The notes under the pieces are model-generated. The model was not told where the DNA came from. It saw nothing but the letters and a program-made list of their open reading frames with translations, and did no database searches. Shown piece after piece: positions 22,169 to 31,279 of a stretch of DNA of 64,000 nucleotides. This stretch comes from Buttiauxella brennerae ATCC 51605 (GTDB lineage: Bacteria > Pseudomonadota > Gammaproteobacteria > Enterobacterales > Enterobacteriaceae). Both the position numbers and the translations under genes were made by a program. Location of the stretch: contig NZ_LXER01000024.1 in NCBI RefSeq assembly GCF_001654925.1, positions 1 to 64,000 of the forward strand, in the 5' to 3' direction. Within the stretch, counting starts at the first letter, position 1. The number at the start of each line of letters is the position of its first letter.

Positions 22169-22201
22169 TTATCCACAGATTGTGCCAACAAGTTAGTCAC
22201 A
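22169..22201. promoter_or_regulatory. DnaA-box trio, likely DARS core
   Basis: TTATCCACA (22169-22177, forward, exact) is followed by the inverted weak box TGTGCCAAC (22181-22189) and the forward box TTAGTCACA (22193-22201, one mismatch). Three tightly packed DnaA boxes are the known hallmark of a DARS core; which box corresponds to which E. coli box was not checked. Confidence 0.7.
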
Positions 22202-22488
22202 ATCTGTCGAAAAAATGGGTTTCACCCCCAGTCAAGGCTGTAAATCGAACCAGTAGTGAGCTTTTTTACCACTTATCCCATTTTTCTGTGGATAACCCGG
22301 TGTAAGATCCTGTTCATTGCCAGTGACCAGAATGGTAAAAGGTTTTTGAACAATTGAGATGTGAAAATTTTAGGCGATAAAAATGATGCAAAATCAGTGC
22401 ATTGTCATTCTTATCCTCGACACGCTAAACTATTTCTACGTTGTGGGTAAACCGCGCTTACTTTTTAACCGATCAGCAGTAAGGCACC

Positions 22489-23175
22489 ATGCAAGCACTT
22501 AGCCCTTTACTTAACCCTCCAGAAAATGAACAGATTTTGCTGGCTCAAGCCCTACAACTGGCAGGCTATACGCTGGGAGAACTGGCGGCGTTAGCTAATT
22601 TACCGATCCCGGCGGATCTCAAACGCGATAAAGGCTGGATCGGTGTTTTGCTGGAGTTATGGCTGGGTGCCAGCGCCGGAAGCAAGCCTGAGCAAGATTT
22701 CGCCGCGTTAGGTATTGAGCTGAAAACCATTCCTGTCGACAGGTTTGGCCGCCCTTTGGAAACCACTTTCGTTTGCGTAGCCCCTCTCACCGGCAACACG
22801 GGTGTAACCTGGGAAACCAGCCATGTACGTCACAAATTAAAACGAGTGCTGTGGGTTCCGGTTGAAGGGGAACGGCAAATCCCTCTTGCTGAACGGCATA
22901 TTGGTACACCTTTATTGTGGGCTCCTTGCGAAGAGGAAGAGCAGCAGTTGCGCCAGGACTGGGAAGAGTTAATGGATTTGATTGTGCTCGGCCAGGTCGA
23001 ACGCATCACTGCACGCCACGGAGAAGTGCTGCAATTGCGCCCTAAAGCCGCGAACAGTAAAGCGCTAACCAATGCAATTGGTGCTGATGGCGCGCCCATT
23101 CTTACGCTCCCGCGCGGCTTTTACCTGAAAAAGAACTTCACCGCCGCTTTACTGGCTAATCATTTCTCGTTGTAG
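22489..23175 (+). CDS. mutH: DNA mismatch repair endonuclease MutH
   Basis: Nicks the unmethylated strand at hemimethylated GATC when called by MutS and MutL. Length is 228 residues (E. coli 229). The Asp-Glu-X-Lys active site is D70, E77 and K79 ([10 protein letters not shown]). The C-terminal region that contacts MutL and DNA is complete. Its presence implies Dam methylation in this organism, consistent with GATC sites in the neighbouring DARS2-like region. Confidence 0.97.
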   Translation: MQALSPLLNPPENEQILLAQALQLAGYTLGELAALANLPIPADLKRDKGWIGVLLELWLGASAGSKPEQDFAALGIELKTIPVDRFGRPLETTFVCVAPLTGNTGVTWETSHVRHKLKRVLWVPVEGERQIPLAERHIGTPLLWAPCEEEEQQLRQDWEELMDLIVLGQVERITARHGEVLQLRPKAANSKALTNAIGADGAPILTLPRGFYLKKNFTAALLANHFSL

Positions 23176-23249
23176 ATTCATTTAACTTGCACCCAGATCC
23201 AAGCTGGCGTTTATAATTGGCGTTTTATATTTTCAGGCAGGATTTTTTA

Positions 23250-23963
23250 ATGTTGTTTGCATGGATTACCGATCCTAACGCGTGGATGGCGCTAGGCACC
23301 CTGACGATTCTGGAGATCGTTCTGGGTATCGACAATATCATCTTCCTTTCGCTTGTCGTGGCTAAGCTGCCGAAAGCACAACAAGCCAAAGCCCGCCGCC
23401 TGGGACTGGGTGCTGCGATGATTATGCGTCTGGTGTTACTGGCGTCTATCGCCTGGATGACGCACCTGATTCACCCGCTGTTTTCCGTGATGGGCCATGA
23501 GTTCTCGGCACGAGATCTCATTTTGACATTAGGTGGCGTGTTCTTAATCTGGAAAGCGAGCAAAGAGATTCACGAGTCCATTGAAGGTGAAGAGGAAGGG
23601 ATAAAAACCAACGTTCACTCCTTCTTTGGCGCAATCGTGCAGATTATGCTGCTGGATATCATTTTCAGCCTCGATTCAGTCATTACCGCCGTTGGCCTGT
23701 CCGATCATCTGTTTATTATGATGGCAGCGGTTGTGATTGCGGTGATGGTGATGATGTTTGCTGCAAAATCGATTGGTGATTTTGTCGAACGCCACCCTTC
23801 GGTGAAAATGCTGGCACTCTCATTCTTGTTGCTGGTCGGCTTTACGTTGATTCTGGAAGGCTTCGATATTCATGTGCCGAAAGGTTACATCTACTTTGCG
23901 ATGTTTTTCTCAATCGCAGTAGAAACGCTGAATCTTATCCGCAATAAAAAGAACCCGCTTTAG
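23250..23963 (+). CDS. ygdQ: TerC-family inner-membrane protein YgdQ
   Basis: A 237-residue integral membrane protein of the TerC family, with about seven helices and the conserved acidic membrane motifs EIVLGIDNIIF and DIIFSLDSVITAVG. Family members are linked to metal (Mn2+) export and membrane metal handling; the exact substrate of YgdQ is unknown. The start at 23250 was preferred to a TTG 33 bases upstream because it follows a CAGGCAGG ribosome site and gives the E. coli N-terminus MLFAWITDPNAW. Confidence 0.93.
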   Translation: MLFAWITDPNAWMALGTLTILEIVLGIDNIIFLSLVVAKLPKAQQAKARRLGLGAAMIMRLVLLASIAWMTHLIHPLFSVMGHEFSARDLILTLGGVFLIWKASKEIHESIEGEEEGIKTNVHSFFGAIVQIMLLDIIFSLDSVITAVGLSDHLFIMMAAVVIAVMVMMFAAKSIGDFVERHPSVKMLALSFLLLVGFTLILEGFDIHVPKGYIYFAMFFSIAVETLNLIRNKKNPL

Positions 23964-23970
23964 CATGCCA

Positions 23971-24005
23971 GGGGAAGCCTTCGCGCTTCCCCGCTGTTTC
24001 TTTTA
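23971..24005 (+). terminator. Hairpin terminator after ygdQ
   Basis: Stem GGGGAAGC/GCTTCCCC with a CTTCGC loop, 7 bases after the ygdQ stop. The T run that follows is interrupted (GCTGTTTCTTTT), so efficiency is uncertain. Confidence 0.65.
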
Positions 24006-24088
24006 AGAATTTACTACTTACTTTTTCTTGTTAGCCGAGTTATTACTAGAATGTATATGTCATTCCATACCACAAGAGGCGAAAAACA

Positions 24089-24307
24089 ATGAAAAAATGG
24101 GCAGTTCTAATTTCCGCTGTCGGTCTGGCATTTGCGGTTTCAGGTTGTAGCAGCGATTACGTGATGGCAACCAAAGATGGCCGTATGATCCTGACTGACG
24201 GAAAACCTAAAGTCGATGACGATACCGGTCTGGTAAGCTATCGCGATCAGCAAGGCAATGAGATGCAGATTAACCGTGATGATGTTTCGCAGATTATTGA
24301 ACGCTAA
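24089..24307 (+). CDS. ygdR: YgdI/YgdR family lipoprotein YgdR
   Basis: A 72-residue small lipoprotein. The signal peptide [20 protein letters not shown] ends at a lipobox (VSGC), with Cys20 as the lipidated residue. Residues SS follow, which favours outer-membrane sorting. The mature part is a DUF903 SH3-like fold ([33 protein letters not shown]). The E. coli protein is the same length; its function is unknown. A GAGGCG site precedes the ATG. An ERIC element begins immediately after the stop codon. Confidence 0.95.
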   Translation: MKKWAVLISAVGLAFAVSGCSSDYVMATKDGRMILTDGKPKVDDDTGLVSYRDQQGNEMQINRDDVSQIIER

Positions 24308-24432
24308 TTCCCCTTCATCTTTCAAGTTGCAGATGCGTTGGCTGCTCTCGCTCACCCGAATCACTTACTAGAGTAAGCTCATCGGGATTTTCTCGTTTGC
24401 CGCCTTCCTGCAGCTTGAAATATTTTGGGGAT
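24308..24432 (+). repeat. Full-length ERIC element (first of two)
   Basis: About 125 bp from CCCCTTCATCTTTCAAGTTG to GCAGCTTGAAATATTTTGGG, with the central inverted repeat CCCGAATCACTTACTAGAGT / AAGCTCATCGGG. It starts directly at the ygdR stop and may act as its 3' hairpin. Confidence 0.88.
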
Positions 24433-24516
24433 CATCAGATGATCAGCGCCTCGCTGACCTGTAACACTTTTTCTGCACTTACCCCCTTCCGCTTTTGTCT
24501 CCCCTCTGCCATGTTT

Positions 24517-24641
24517 ATACCCGTCATACTTCAAGCTACATCATTGTTGGCTACGTTTATTCACCCGAATCACTTACTTATGTAAGCTCATCGGGATTCA
24601 TTCACTTGCCGCCGCGATGCAGCGAGAATTATTTTGGGTAT
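24517..24641 (+). repeat. Full-length ERIC element (second of two)
   Basis: About 125 bp from ATACCCGTCATACTTCAAGC to GCAGCGAGAATTATTTTGGG, with the central ATCACTTACTTATGTAAGCT. It has the same orientation as the copy 84 bp to its left. The tas promoter must lie in or after it, since only 60 bp remain before tas. Confidence 0.88.
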
Positions 24642-24701
24642 TAGTCCATTTTTGTCAGGGGCTTGCCTGACCGATAAGACAGAAGAATAAGGAAAGCGGC
24701 T

Positions 24702-25742
24702 ATGCACTATCACCGTATCCCCCACAGCTCTCTTGAGATAAGTACGCTAGGGCTGGGAACCATGACGTTTGGTGAGCAAAACAGCGAAGCCGACGCTCAT
24801 GAACAGCTTGATTACGCAGTCAGTCAGGGCGTTAACCTGATTGATGTCGCAGAAATGTACCCGGTACCTCCGCGCCCTGAGACACAAGGGTTAACAGAAA
24901 CCTATGTTGGCAACTGGTTAAAGCAACGCGCTAATCGCGAGAAGCTGATTATCGCCACGAAAGTCAGCGGTCCAAGTCGCAACAACGATGCCGGCATTCG
25001 TCCAAATCAGATGCTCGATCGCAGAAATATTCGCGATGCGTTAGATGCCAGCCTGAAGCGCTTGCAAACCGACTATATCGATCTCTATCAGGTTCACTGG
25101 CCACAACGCGCCACCAACTGCTTTGGCAAACTGGGATACACGTGGACCGATAACGCCGTGCCAGTCACGCTGCTTGAAACCTTAGAAGCGCTGACTGAAT
25201 TCCAGCGTGCAGGGAAAATCCGCTATATCGGTGTTTCCAATGAAACACCATGGGGCGTGATGCGCTACCTGCAACTGGCTGAAAAGCATGATTTGCCGCG
25301 CATTGTCACCATCCAGAACCCATACAGTCTGGTAAACCGCAGCTTTGAAGTAGGCCTGGCGGAAATTACGCAGCGCGAAGGCGTGGAACTGCTGGCCTAT
25401 TCTTGCCTGGCGTTCGGTACGTTGACGGGTAAATATTTGAACGGTGCAAAACCGGCTAGCGCTCGCAACACGCTGTTTAGCCGTTTTACACGTTACAGCG
25501 GCGAGCAAACGCAGCTTGCGGTTGCAGCTTATGTTGACGTAGCCAAACGGCATAATCTTGACCCGGCACAGATGGCACTGGCATTTGTACGCCGCCAGCC
25601 GTTTGTTGCCAGCACGCTGTTAGGCGCAACGACACTCGAGCAGTTGAAGACCAACCTTGAGAGCCTGCACCTGGATTTGAGCGAAGATGTGATTGCTGAG
25701 CTGGAAGCGGTTAACCGGGTTTATACCTACCCGGCACCGTGA
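24702..25742 (+). CDS. tas: Aldo/keto reductase Tas
   Basis: NADP(H)-dependent aldo/keto reductase of the AKR superfamily, 346 residues as in E. coli, where extra copies of the gene were found to relieve a tyrosine auxotroph. The fold is a TIM barrel. The catalytic tetrad residues are visible: Asp and Tyr in LIDVAEMYP, Lys in IATKVSG and His in DLYQVHWPQ. The C-terminal cofactor site reads RRQPFVASTLLGATTLEQL. The physiological substrate is unknown. It converges with lplT. Confidence 0.95.
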   Translation: MHYHRIPHSSLEISTLGLGTMTFGEQNSEADAHEQLDYAVSQGVNLIDVAEMYPVPPRPETQGLTETYVGNWLKQRANREKLIIATKVSGPSRNNDAGIRPNQMLDRRNIRDALDASLKRLQTDYIDLYQVHWPQRATNCFGKLGYTWTDNAVPVTLLETLEALTEFQRAGKIRYIGVSNETPWGVMRYLQLAEKHDLPRIVTIQNPYSLVNRSFEVGLAEITQREGVELLAYSCLAFGTLTGKYLNGAKPASARNTLFSRFTRYSGEQTQLAVAAYVDVAKRHNLDPAQMALAFVRRQPFVASTLLGATTLEQLKTNLESLHLDLSEDVIAELEAVNRVYTYPAP

Positions 25743-25744
25743 TA

Positions 25745-25776
25745 TGAAAATCTCCTCCCCATCAGGGGAGGAGAAA
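25745..25776 (-). terminator. Terminator between tas and lplT
   Basis: A 10-bp stem TCTCCTCCCC/GGGGAGGAGA with an ATCA loop. The T run (TTTT) is on the minus strand, so it mainly ends the aas-lplT transcript; the hairpin may also slow tas transcription. Confidence 0.7.
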
Positions 25777-25778
25777 AA

Positions 25779-26975
25779 CTACTTCTGGCGAATCTGCCAA
25801 ATCCACAACCAGCCAATCGCCAGCGCGAATACCGCGCCAAAGCCAATGCCGATGCCGACAATCGGTGCACCTGTTTTGACTGCCAGTGAGTAAAGCCCCA
25901 GCATCAACAGCATCGCGGTATTTTCACCCAGGTTCTGCACCGCAATCGCATTGCCTGCACCAACTGAATGTTTCCCACGTTCCTGAAGCAACGCATTGAG
26001 AGGAACCACGAAGAAACCACCCAGAATACCAATCAGCACCAACAACATATAAGACGGCAGCAACGCGGTTTGCATAGCGAAGAACAACACACCAACGCCA
26101 ATCAAAATACCGGCGGGCATACAGCGCGCTACGGTTTTCAGCGTCACCAGTTTTGCCGCTGCCCCCGCACCCACCACAATCCCTACCGCGACCATGGCAT
26201 TCAGATACGTTGGCGTGGCGTTATCGGTAATCCCCAATGCAACCGGCACCCACAGCACCAGTAAAAAGCGCAGCGTCACACCAGCCCCCCAGAACAAGCT
26301 GGTGCCGACGAGCGAAAAGCGGGTTTCACCATTGTGCCATAAGTTACGGCAGGCACTGAAGAAACTGCGTGTCATTGGCGTGAAGCGCCATGATTGACCA
26401 GGCCTGGCTGGGGCAAGTTTAGGTATAAAGATGTTGGCAACTACCGCCCCCGCATACACCAGAACGCAGACACTCAGCGCCGCCACAATATGCCAGTCGG
26501 CCAGCACACCACCCGCCATCGACCCCAGCAGAATTGCGGCAATCGTTGAGGATTCCATCAACCCATTGGCCTTCACCAGGCGGTCGCCAGTCGTTAACTC
26601 GCCGAGAATGCCATATTTTGCCGGTGAGTAAGCCGCAGCCCCCACACCCACCAGCGTATAACCGATAAACGGGTTGAAGCCAAAGCAGATCACCGCAGCA
26701 CCCATCAGCTTAAGACCGTTAGCAAACATCATCACCCGGCCCTTGGCAAAGCTGTCAGCGACCTGGCCGACAAACGGAGCAAACAGAATGTACGCGCCAA
26801 CAAAAACCATCTGTAAAACAGGCTGGCTCCAGTCGGGGTAGAACTGCTGTTTCAGTACCGCAAGTGTGGCAAAGAGCAGCGCATTATCTCCAAACGCTGA
26901 TAAAAACTGTGCGCAGGTTACGGCCATCATACCTCTGGACCAAATGGAGGTATTGTTCACGGCATTGTCATGCAT
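25779..26975 (-). CDS. lplT: Lysophospholipid transporter LplT
   Basis: MFS-type flippase that brings lysophosphatidylethanolamine and lysophosphatidylglycerol from the outer to the inner leaflet of the inner membrane, where Aas re-acylates them. Length is 398 residues (E. coli 397), with 12 predicted membrane helices and the MFS loop [16 protein letters not shown]. It overlaps the end of aas by 8 bases, so the pair is translationally coupled, matching the shared job. Confidence 0.96.
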   Translation of the reverse strand: MHDNAVNNTSIWSRGMMAVTCAQFLSAFGDNALLFATLAVLKQQFYPDWSQPVLQMVFVGAYILFAPFVGQVADSFAKGRVMMFANGLKLMGAAVICFGFNPFIGYTLVGVGAAAYSPAKYGILGELTTGDRLVKANGLMESSTIAAILLGSMAGGVLADWHIVAALSVCVLVYAGAVVANIFIPKLAPARPGQSWRFTPMTRSFFSACRNLWHNGETRFSLVGTSLFWGAGVTLRFLLVLWVPVALGITDNATPTYLNAMVAVGIVVGAGAAAKLVTLKTVARCMPAGILIGVGVLFFAMQTALLPSYMLLVLIGILGGFFVVPLNALLQERGKHSVGAGNAIAVQNLGENTAMLLMLGLYSLAVKTGAPIVGIGIGFGAVFALAIGWLWIWQIRQK

Positions 26976-29127
26976 TCTCTGTCTCCGGTTGGTCTACCTG
27001 CGCTTTCAGGCTGACAAAATCAGGTTTACCGCTACCCAGAACAGGCAACTGTTTCATAAAGCGGATATCACGCGGCACAGCCAGCTCAGGCACGCCATTT
27101 GCGCGAGCATATTGCAGCAATTTTTCACGGCTCAGTTCGTTATCGGTAGTGAACATCACCAGTGCTTCACCTTTTGCCGCATCAGTTTTGATAACCGTTG
27201 CGTGCATTTTCTCCGGGGAAACGCCGAGCGCCAGTTGCTCGACCATTTCCAGCGAAACCATTTCACCGGCAATTTTGGCAAAGCGTTTGGCTCGCCCTTG
27301 GATCACGCAAAAACCCTGTTCGTCAAAGCTGACAATATCACCGGTGTCATACCAGCCTTGCTCCACTTCACCCAGCGCATTTTCAGCACTCGGCGCTTCA
27401 AGCACGCCAGGGTTTTCGACGCGAAGATAGCCTTTCATGATGTTTGGCCCTTTCAGTTGCAGCCGCCCACCTTCTTCAATACCCGGAACCGCCATCAGCC
27501 GGGCATCCATCGCCGGGAGAATGCGCCCAACCGTGCCCACTTTCGCCGCCATTGGGACGTTGATGGAAACCACTGGCGCACACTCGGTCACGCCGTATCC
27601 TTCGAGAATCCGCAGGCCAAATTTGTCCTGCCAAATCTGTTTGGTGCTTTCCTGAAGTTTTTCGGCCCCCGCCACCACATAACGCAAGCGGAAGAAATCA
27701 TACGGATTGGCAAAACGAGCATAGTTGCCAAGGAAAGTAGAGGTGCCAAATAACACGGTGCAGTTACGGTCATAAACCAGTTCCGGCACGATGCGATAAT
27801 GCAGCGGGCTTGGGTAAAGGAACACTTCCGCACCGGTCAGCAGGGGCGTGAACAAACCGACCGTCAGACCAAACGAGTGAAACAGCGGCAATGCCGACAT
27901 AAAGCGGTCATTGGCGGTGAAATCGGCAATAGTGCGAATTTGCTCAACGTTAGCCAGCAGGCTTTTATGGCTATGCACCACACCTTTTGGGTTCCCTTCC
28001 GAACCAGAAGTGAACAGCACCATCGCGGCATCTTCTGGCTGCTGTTTGACCTGTGCGAGATGCGGCACGAATAGATGGCCAAATATCCACAGTTTGTCGC
28101 TGAGCGTGACATCGGCTTTAAGATCTTCCAGGAATACCCAGCGCACCTGCGTAAGTTGCTCCGGCAAGTGCCATAACTTGCCTTTGTCGAGGAACTGGCG
28201 CGAGGTGAAAATCGTTTTGAGTTGAGCCGCCGTAATCGCGCTGGTCAACCCTTTCACACCTGCGGTGTAGTTCATCATTGCGGGGATTCGCCCACGCGAT
28301 GAAGCACCAAAAATGACCGCCGCGGTAATTGCCGCGTTCGGCAACATCAAACCGATAGTTTCGCCCGGCGCACTGTATTTATTCAGGATGCGCCCAACAA
28401 ACAGCGTTTTAGTCAGCAGGCTACGATAAGTATCAGGTTTGAAATTAATGTCTTCGATACAGTTTTTACGGTCACCATAGCGGTACTGCGCAGAAAGCAA
28501 CGCTTCGAACAATGTCTCACGAGGGCGCACCGCCATACGTGCTTCCATCATTATCTGGTGCAGCATCTCCCCGGCCATTTTGCGGCGGTCGCGGGCACGC
28601 GGCGCATCAGGCATCGCAACGGAAGTGGGTGGCAGAATGTGCAGGCTAATGCGCGGGAATAAGCGGCGCTTGACCAAACCTTTCAGGCGGCTAAAGAACG
28701 ATAACTCAGCCCCATCAATCCGAATGGGGATAACCGTCGCATTCGCTTTCGCGGCAACAAACCCGGCGCCTTCATAGATTTTCATCAATGAGCCAGTAAC
28801 CGAGATGCGCCCTTCCGGGAAGATAACCACCGGGCGGCCCTGTTCAACCAGGCGGACCAGATGCTTAATCGACATCGGCTTTGTCGGGTCAAGCGGCACA
28901 AAATCAATCATCGATTTCAGCCAGCGCATATACCACTGCTGGCTAATAGAGGAGTACACCGCAAATACCGGGCGCCCCGGTAAAAACAATGCCAGTAAAA
29001 TACCGTCAATAAAGGAAACGTGATTAGGGACAATCAAGACACGTGACTGGGAGAGAACCTGTTGATCGCCATACAGACGTACTCTGAACAGAATACGAAA
29101 CAGCGTTCGGAAAAAACCAAATAGCAT
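26968..29127 (-). CDS. aas: Bifunctional acyl-ACP synthetase / 2-acyl-GPE acyltransferase Aas
   Basis: Repairs lysophospholipids in the inner membrane: the C-terminal half charges fatty acid onto bound ACP, and the N-terminal half transfers it to 2-acyl-GPE. The 719 residues equal E. coli. The acyltransferase motif NHVSFID (HX4D) and FPEGRIS lie in the first 120 residues. The AMP-binding motif [11 protein letters not shown] and the acceptor motif GWYDTGDI lie in the second half. The start at 29127 ([14 protein letters not shown]) has an AGGGAG site and matches the family; a start 30 bases upstream is not needed. Confidence 0.96.
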   Translation of the reverse strand: MLFGFFRTLFRILFRVRLYGDQQVLSQSRVLIVPNHVSFIDGILLALFLPGRPVFAVYSSISQQWYMRWLKSMIDFVPLDPTKPMSIKHLVRLVEQGRPVVIFPEGRISVTGSLMKIYEGAGFVAAKANATVIPIRIDGAELSFFSRLKGLVKRRLFPRISLHILPPTSVAMPDAPRARDRRKMAGEMLHQIMMEARMAVRPRETLFEALLSAQYRYGDRKNCIEDINFKPDTYRSLLTKTLFVGRILNKYSAPGETIGLMLPNAAITAAVIFGASSRGRIPAMMNYTAGVKGLTSAITAAQLKTIFTSRQFLDKGKLWHLPEQLTQVRWVFLEDLKADVTLSDKLWIFGHLFVPHLAQVKQQPEDAAMVLFTSGSEGNPKGVVHSHKSLLANVEQIRTIADFTANDRFMSALPLFHSFGLTVGLFTPLLTGAEVFLYPSPLHYRIVPELVYDRNCTVLFGTSTFLGNYARFANPYDFFRLRYVVAGAEKLQESTKQIWQDKFGLRILEGYGVTECAPVVSINVPMAAKVGTVGRILPAMDARLMAVPGIEEGGRLQLKGPNIMKGYLRVENPGVLEAPSAENALGEVEQGWYDTGDIVSFDEQGFCVIQGRAKRFAKIAGEMVSLEMVEQLALGVSPEKMHATVIKTDAAKGEALVMFTTDNELSREKLLQYARANGVPELAVPRDIRFMKQLPVLGSGKPDFVSLKAQVDQPETENA

Positions 29128-29241
29128 AGCAACTCCCTTTGTCATTAATCGACGCAAGCACTTAAGTGTAGTCGTGGCAGATTACATGAGTAACTTCAAA
29201 GGAGCGATAGTTTGGATGTGTGCGGGGTATGAAAAAAAGGC

Positions 29242-29329
29242 AAAAAAAACCTGCGCATCTGCGCAGGTTGGTGCAAAAGAATTGTACTTAACAACGTAAC
29301 TAGAATTCTCACCAATCAATACCTCTGGG
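29242..29329 (-). ncRNA. omrA: Small RNA OmrA
   Basis: An 88-nt Hfq-dependent sRNA that base-pairs with mRNAs of outer-membrane proteins (for example cirA, fepA, ompT, and ompR itself in E. coli). The 5' end CCCAGAGGTATTGATTGGTG equals the E. coli seed region. The 3' end is a terminator hairpin CCTGCGC/GCGCAGG followed by eight T residues. It lies in the same aas-galR gap as in E. coli and is expected to be activated by OmpR. The middle region differs from E. coli. Confidence 0.93.
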
Positions 29330-29448
29330 ATCTGAATTGTGGCGCAGTCTGGTCAGTGTCACCAGTGAGAAAAAGCAAGAGAGTTAGCGGAAAGTGCAAC
29401 CAGGTGTTTAAAACATTGCGTCTTGTTACAGGCAGGCGAATTTTGGGC

Positions 29449-29532
29449 AAAAAAAACCTGCGCATCCGCGCAGGTTGGTGTAATTCATGTGATCAGCATT
29501 AGATGCTGACATCACCTATCAATACCTCTGGG
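29449..29532 (-). ncRNA. omrB: Small RNA OmrB
   Basis: An 84-nt sRNA, the twin of OmrA. The 5' seed CCCAGAGGTATTGATAGGTG differs from OmrA at one place. The 3' terminator CCTGCGCGGATGCGCAGG is followed by eight T residues. The central part (TGCTGATCACATGAATTACA) is specific to OmrB. A possible -10 (TACATT) lies just upstream on the minus strand. The tandem arrangement with OmrA is as in E. coli. Confidence 0.93.
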
Positions 29533-29681
29533 ACTACAAATGTAGCAGTGGCTGGTGGCTTTTCGCCACGGCGAAATAGCAACAGCGCAATGCAAACTGT
29601 AAGCAAAGATTTAGCCTGAAATCTTTAAAAATCCAGAACATGCTTCCCGTTGCCGCTGCGCTTGAATTTCAGCAGCCGGGA

Positions 29682-29697
29682 AATGTAACGTTTACAC
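29682..29697. promoter_or_regulatory. Upstream GalR/GalS-type operator
   Basis: AATGTAACGTTTACAC, read on the minus strand as GTGTAAACGTTACATT, is close to the gal operator consensus GTGTAAACGNTTACAC. Its centre is 104 bp from that of the downstream operator at 29786-29801. Confidence 0.7.
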
Positions 29698-29785
29698 TAA
29701 TATTGGCTTCATTTTAGGTAAGTTTGCGACAGCACCTACAGTTGCACCCTTGAAGTAGTGCGGCTTTTCCGTAACACTTAAACCT

Positions 29786-29801
29786 GTGTAAACGCTTACC
29801 C
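29786..29801. promoter_or_regulatory. GalR autoregulatory operator
   Basis: GTGTAAACGCTTACCC matches the gal operator consensus at 15 of 16 positions and ends 17 bases before the galR ATG, so bound GalR would block its own expression. Confidence 0.8.
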
Positions 29802-29818
29802 ACTCAGGAATACTCTCG

Positions 29819-30826
29819 ATGGCGACAATTAAGGATGTAGCAAAACTGGCAGGCGTTTCTGTCGCCACGGTATCTCGAGTCATTAATGATTCTCCGAAAG
29901 CCAGCGAAGCTTCCCGCCTGGCAGTAACCAGTGCGATGGAAGAACTGAATTACCATCCCAACGCCAATGCACGCGCTTTAGCTCAGCAAACCACTGAGAC
30001 AATTGGCCTGATAGTCGGGGATGTTTCCGACCCGTTCTTTGGCGCGATGGTTAAAGCCGTCGAGCAGGTCGCCTACCGCACAGGCAACTTTTTGTTGATT
30101 GGTAACGGTTATCACAATGAACAAAAAGAACGCCAGGCGATTGAACAACTTATTCGCCACCGCTGTGCAGCACTGGTTGTCCACGCAAAAAAAATCCCCG
30201 ATAGCGAATTGATTTCCCTGATGAAACAAATGCCAGGCATGGTGGTTATTAACCGCATTCTGCCGGGGTTTGAGCAGCGCTGCGTAGCACTCGACGACCG
30301 CTACGGCGCATGGCTTGCGACACGCCACCTGATCCAACAAGGCCACACCAAAATTGGCTATCTGTGTTCCAACCACCAGATCTCCGATGCCGACGATCGT
30401 TTGCAGGGTTATTACGACGCACTGACCGAGCACGGTTTGTCGGTTAACGATCGGTTAGTGACTTACGGCGAACCTGACGAAAGCGGCGGCGAACAGGCCA
30501 TGACTGAGTTATTAGGGCGAGGGAAACATTTCAGCGCCGTGGCCTGTTATAACGATTCTATGGCAGCGGGTGCGATGGGCGTGTTGAACGATAATGGAAT
30601 TGATGTCCCGAAAGAGATTTCACTGATTGGCTTTGATGATGTGCTTATCTCGCGTTACGTTCGCCCGCGCCTGACAACGGTTCGTTACCCAATCATCACT
30701 ATGGCAGAACAGGCCGCAGAACTGGCTTTAGCGCTGGCTGAAAAACGTGAGCTACCCGAAATCACGCATATGTTTAGCCCGACACTGGTGCGCCGCCACT
30801 CGGTCATCGCTTATGCGGGCGAGTAA
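29819..30826 (+). CDS. galR: Galactose operon repressor GalR
   Basis: LacI-family repressor of galactose transport and use, released by galactose. Length is 335 residues, 8 fewer than E. coli, with the difference in the C-terminal tail after RRHSVIAYAGE. The HTH (TIKDVAKLAGVSVATVSRVI) and hinge helix (NARALAQQTT) are conserved. The periplasmic-binding-protein-like core includes GFDDVLISRYVRPRLTTVRY. Two gal-type operators precede it. It converges with the GNAT gene at 30830 with only 3 bases between the stops. Confidence 0.95.
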   Translation: MATIKDVAKLAGVSVATVSRVINDSPKASEASRLAVTSAMEELNYHPNANARALAQQTTETIGLIVGDVSDPFFGAMVKAVEQVAYRTGNFLLIGNGYHNEQKERQAIEQLIRHRCAALVVHAKKIPDSELISLMKQMPGMVVINRILPGFEQRCVALDDRYGAWLATRHLIQQGHTKIGYLCSNHQISDADDRLQGYYDALTEHGLSVNDRLVTYGEPDESGGEQAMTELLGRGKHFSAVACYNDSMAAGAMGVLNDNGIDVPKEISLIGFDDVLISRYVRPRLTTVRYPIITMAEQAAELALALAEKRELPEITHMFSPTLVRRHSVIAYAGE

Positions 30827-30829
30827 GTT

Positions 30830-31279
30830 TTAAAGCGTAAAACGGTATAGGTGAACGGGCTTGTTCGGATAATCCAGCCCATCGCCGATATACTGCCAGC
30901 CAAATCGCTCATAGTAATCTTTGCAGGCCGAATAGAGATGAAGCTGTGGGTAACCGAGTTCGCGGGCGTGTTCAATAACGTGTTGTTGCAACTTTGCCCC
31001 TAACCCACGACCACGCTGCTTTTCATCGATATATAACGCGGCCAGCCACGGAAAGAGATCCTGGCGGCTAATTAAATCGCAGCGCCACAACCCGACTGTC
31101 CCCACTAATTTCGCCCCCTCTACGGCGACAAAAGTCAGCGGCATCTCCCCTTCTCGTTGGCTGGTTGCCACAATCGAGGCGAAAAAGTCCCGGCTATTGG
31201 GAGTGCCAAACGCCTGCCACAGCCAGTCGGTGACTTGCTGTTCATGTTGTGGCACGACGTAAAGTGGCTCAATTTTCAC
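30830..31279 (-). CDS. GNAT-family N-acetyltransferase
   Basis: A 149-residue GCN5-related acetyltransferase. The acetyl-CoA-binding motif A reads ALYIDEKQRGRGLGAKL (R/Q-X-X-G-X-G/A), followed by the typical YYERFGWQ near the C-terminus. The substrate cannot be told from sequence. The ATG overlaps the stop of the GntR-type regulator by 4 bases, so it is the last gene of the PTS/GH1 operon or of a regulator-GNAT pair. It marks the left edge of the accessory island inserted between galR and lysA. Confidence 0.85.
   Translation of the reverse strand: MKIEPLYVVPQHEQQVTDWLWQAFGTPNSRDFFASIVATSQREGEMPLTFVAVEGAKLVGTVGLWRCDLISRQDLFPWLAALYIDEKQRGRGLGAKLQQHVIEHARELGYPQLHLYSACKDYYERFGWQYIGDGLDYPNKPVHLYRFTL

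Larger units (their letters stand above)
21804..22488. other. Non-coding rppH-mutH region, DARS2-like replication control site
   Basis: A 685-bp AT-rich stretch with no credible gene. In E. coli this same interval carries DARS2, which recharges DnaA-ADP to DnaA-ATP and stimulates initiation. Seen here: two exact DnaA boxes (TTATCCACA at 22169-22177; its inverse at 22287-22295). One-mismatch boxes lie at 21958-21966, 21972-21980, 21998-22006, 22193-22201 and 22442-22450. There are several GATC sites, and a CRP palindrome at 22111-22126. It also must hold the promoters of rppH and mutH. Function is assigned from synteny and the boxes, not from similarity computed end to end. Confidence 0.8.

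Noticed and set aside
24308-24641. CRISPR array or insertion sequence
   Set aside because: The repeats are about 125 bp ERIC elements with internal palindromes, no spacers and no transposase or cas genes.
26866-27753. 295-codon open frame on the plus strand
   Set aside because: Antisense to aas and the start of lplT, both fully conserved; the frame is open because of codon bias on the other strand.
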